Part shown: positions 63,165 to 64,000 of the stretch, piece by piece
Layout of the letters: each line of letters begins with the position of its first letter
Position numbering within the stretch: position 1 is the first letter of the stretch
Assembly: GCF_910596095.1 (NCBI RefSeq)
Contig: NC_056544.1
Span: 10,215,155-10,279,154, forward strand
Direction of reading: 5' to 3'
DNA from: Thunnus maccoyii
Lineage: Eukaryota > Chordata > Actinopteri > Scombriformes > Scombridae
DNA length: 64,000 bases
Program-made: the position numbers and the translations under genes
Notes under the pieces: generated by a model
The model's database searches: none
Told to the model about the DNA's origin: nothing
What the model saw: the letters and a program-made list of their open reading frames with translations, nothing else

Positions 63165-63170
63165 AATAAA
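63165..63170 (+). terminator. Poly(A) signal after the coiled-coil copy
   Basis: AATAAA 75 bp past the stop of the coiled-coil block, consistent with its having been copied from, or still making, a polyadenylated transcript. Confidence 0.55.
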
Positions 63171-63369
63171 ATTATAACATCTCTGAAAGAATGTAGTTCA
63201 TGTATAGTTAGATTTTTGTCTAAGGTACAATATAAATGGTAACATAGTAAAAACTTTAATTGCTTTTGTTAAAACAAGACTATGGCCTCCTCCAGTGTCA
63301 TGGTGGTATGTGCTAGTGGTAAGACCAGGCTGAAAAGATGGAGTTAATTAAAAACAACACTTAGAATCT

Positions 63370-63690
63370 AAAGCCATGCTAGCTGTTCTGTACTGCTGTA
63401 CTCATGTACTGCACTGCTTGTAGCTAAAAGTTAACATCTGTGTAGCAACATGCTCACAATGATAACATTAACATGCTGATGGTTAGCAGGCATATTTAAT
63501 TTGCACTAAACACAAATGACAGCCTAAGCTGATGGAAATGCCAATGTTTTTGCAAGTATTTGGTCATAAAGCAAAGTATTGGACAAAATGGCATTAAAGG
63601 AAAAAATAAGGTGTCACCAAAGTTATTACAATTCATCCTGCCAGGGACATGGATGTCTGTACTAACTGTGACTGACGGACTGACGATACC
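63370..63690 (+). repeat. Dispersed fish repeat, copy B
   Basis: Second copy of the 9770-10345 family: 'agccatgctagc', then 'cattaacatgctgatggttagcagg', then 'ttacaattcatcctgccagggacatg'. Noncoding. Confidence 0.65.
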
Positions 63691-63714
63691 ACCCATAGAG
63701 CCATGCAGGAGGAG

Positions 63715-63850
63715 TAGAGGATGCCATCATTTACCTGCTTCACTGAGCCTACTCTCATCTTGACAAGGGTACTGTGAGAGTCATGTTCTTTGACTTCTCC
63801 AGTGCCTTCAACACCATTTCCACCTATGCTGTCCCCCTTCTCACTAATAC
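63715..63850 (+). mobile_element. LINE reverse-transcriptase fragment at the right edge
   Basis: Plus-strand translation LDKGTVRVMFFDFSSAFNTI matches the reverse-transcriptase block (hydrophobic, FDFSSAF, NTI) of CR1/Rex-like LINEs. It breaks off near 63850. The rest of the window is AT-rich with nothing I can name. Confidence 0.65.
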
Positions 63851-64000
63851 CTCATAACTGGTTAAGAATTGTACTTTATAATTATTATTGTTCTGCACAA
63901 AGTATAATAATAACAATGTTTTTATTGCACATTGCATACCATATAATAATAACTCTATTCTTATTTCATTTTTTTACCACATCCTGCCAGGACTTTATGT

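Overview
The window is nuclear DNA of a ray-finned fish. It has small exons with GT-AG introns, CA/TG microsatellites, and dispersed repeats common in teleosts (L2, Rex3-like and L1-type LINEs, hAT-like and other MITEs). A percomorph is likely, but that rests only on repeat familiarity. I see no tRNA, rRNA, CRISPR array or bacterial gene.

Layout. 1-3240: decayed L2-type LINE. 3.8 kb: Rex3-like fragment. 4.3-5.7 kb (+): last two coding exons of an agouti-family gene (AgRP/ASIP type). 7.9-12.0 kb (+): V-ATPase subunit d, eight exons, 355 aa, closest to ATP6V0D2. 12.5-48.5 kb (-): one giant gene that I assembled as 74 exons, with all phases consistent, 12,501 nt and 4,166 aa. It is a secreted large lipid transfer protein (LLTP): an N-terminal lipid-transfer module, thousands of residues of beta-rich lipid-binding repeat, an alpha-helical stretch, then a vWD domain and a cysteine-rich tail. 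50.2-52.9 kb (+): two-exon Krüppel-like factor of the BTEB group, with a long 3'UTR to about 57.2 kb. 57.2-64 kb: mostly repeats, plus a decayed intronless coiled-coil gene copy (61.9-63.1 kb) and another LINE fragment at the right edge.

Relationships. The agouti/V-ATPase-d pairing repeats the mammalian AGRP-ATP6V0D1 arrangement, as expected for a paralogous copy of that block. The V-ATPase and LLTP genes converge tail to tail about 470 bp apart with overlapping candidate poly(A) signals. LLTP and the KLF gene diverge across 1.7 kb.

The main result is the LLTP. It has apoB-like size but, unlike vertebrate apoB, ends in vWD plus a cysteine-rich tail. It also carries an R-T-R-R furin-type motif at about residue 709-712, near where insect apolipophorin II/I is cut. 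It looks like an apolipophorin-type lipoprotein kept in a vertebrate.
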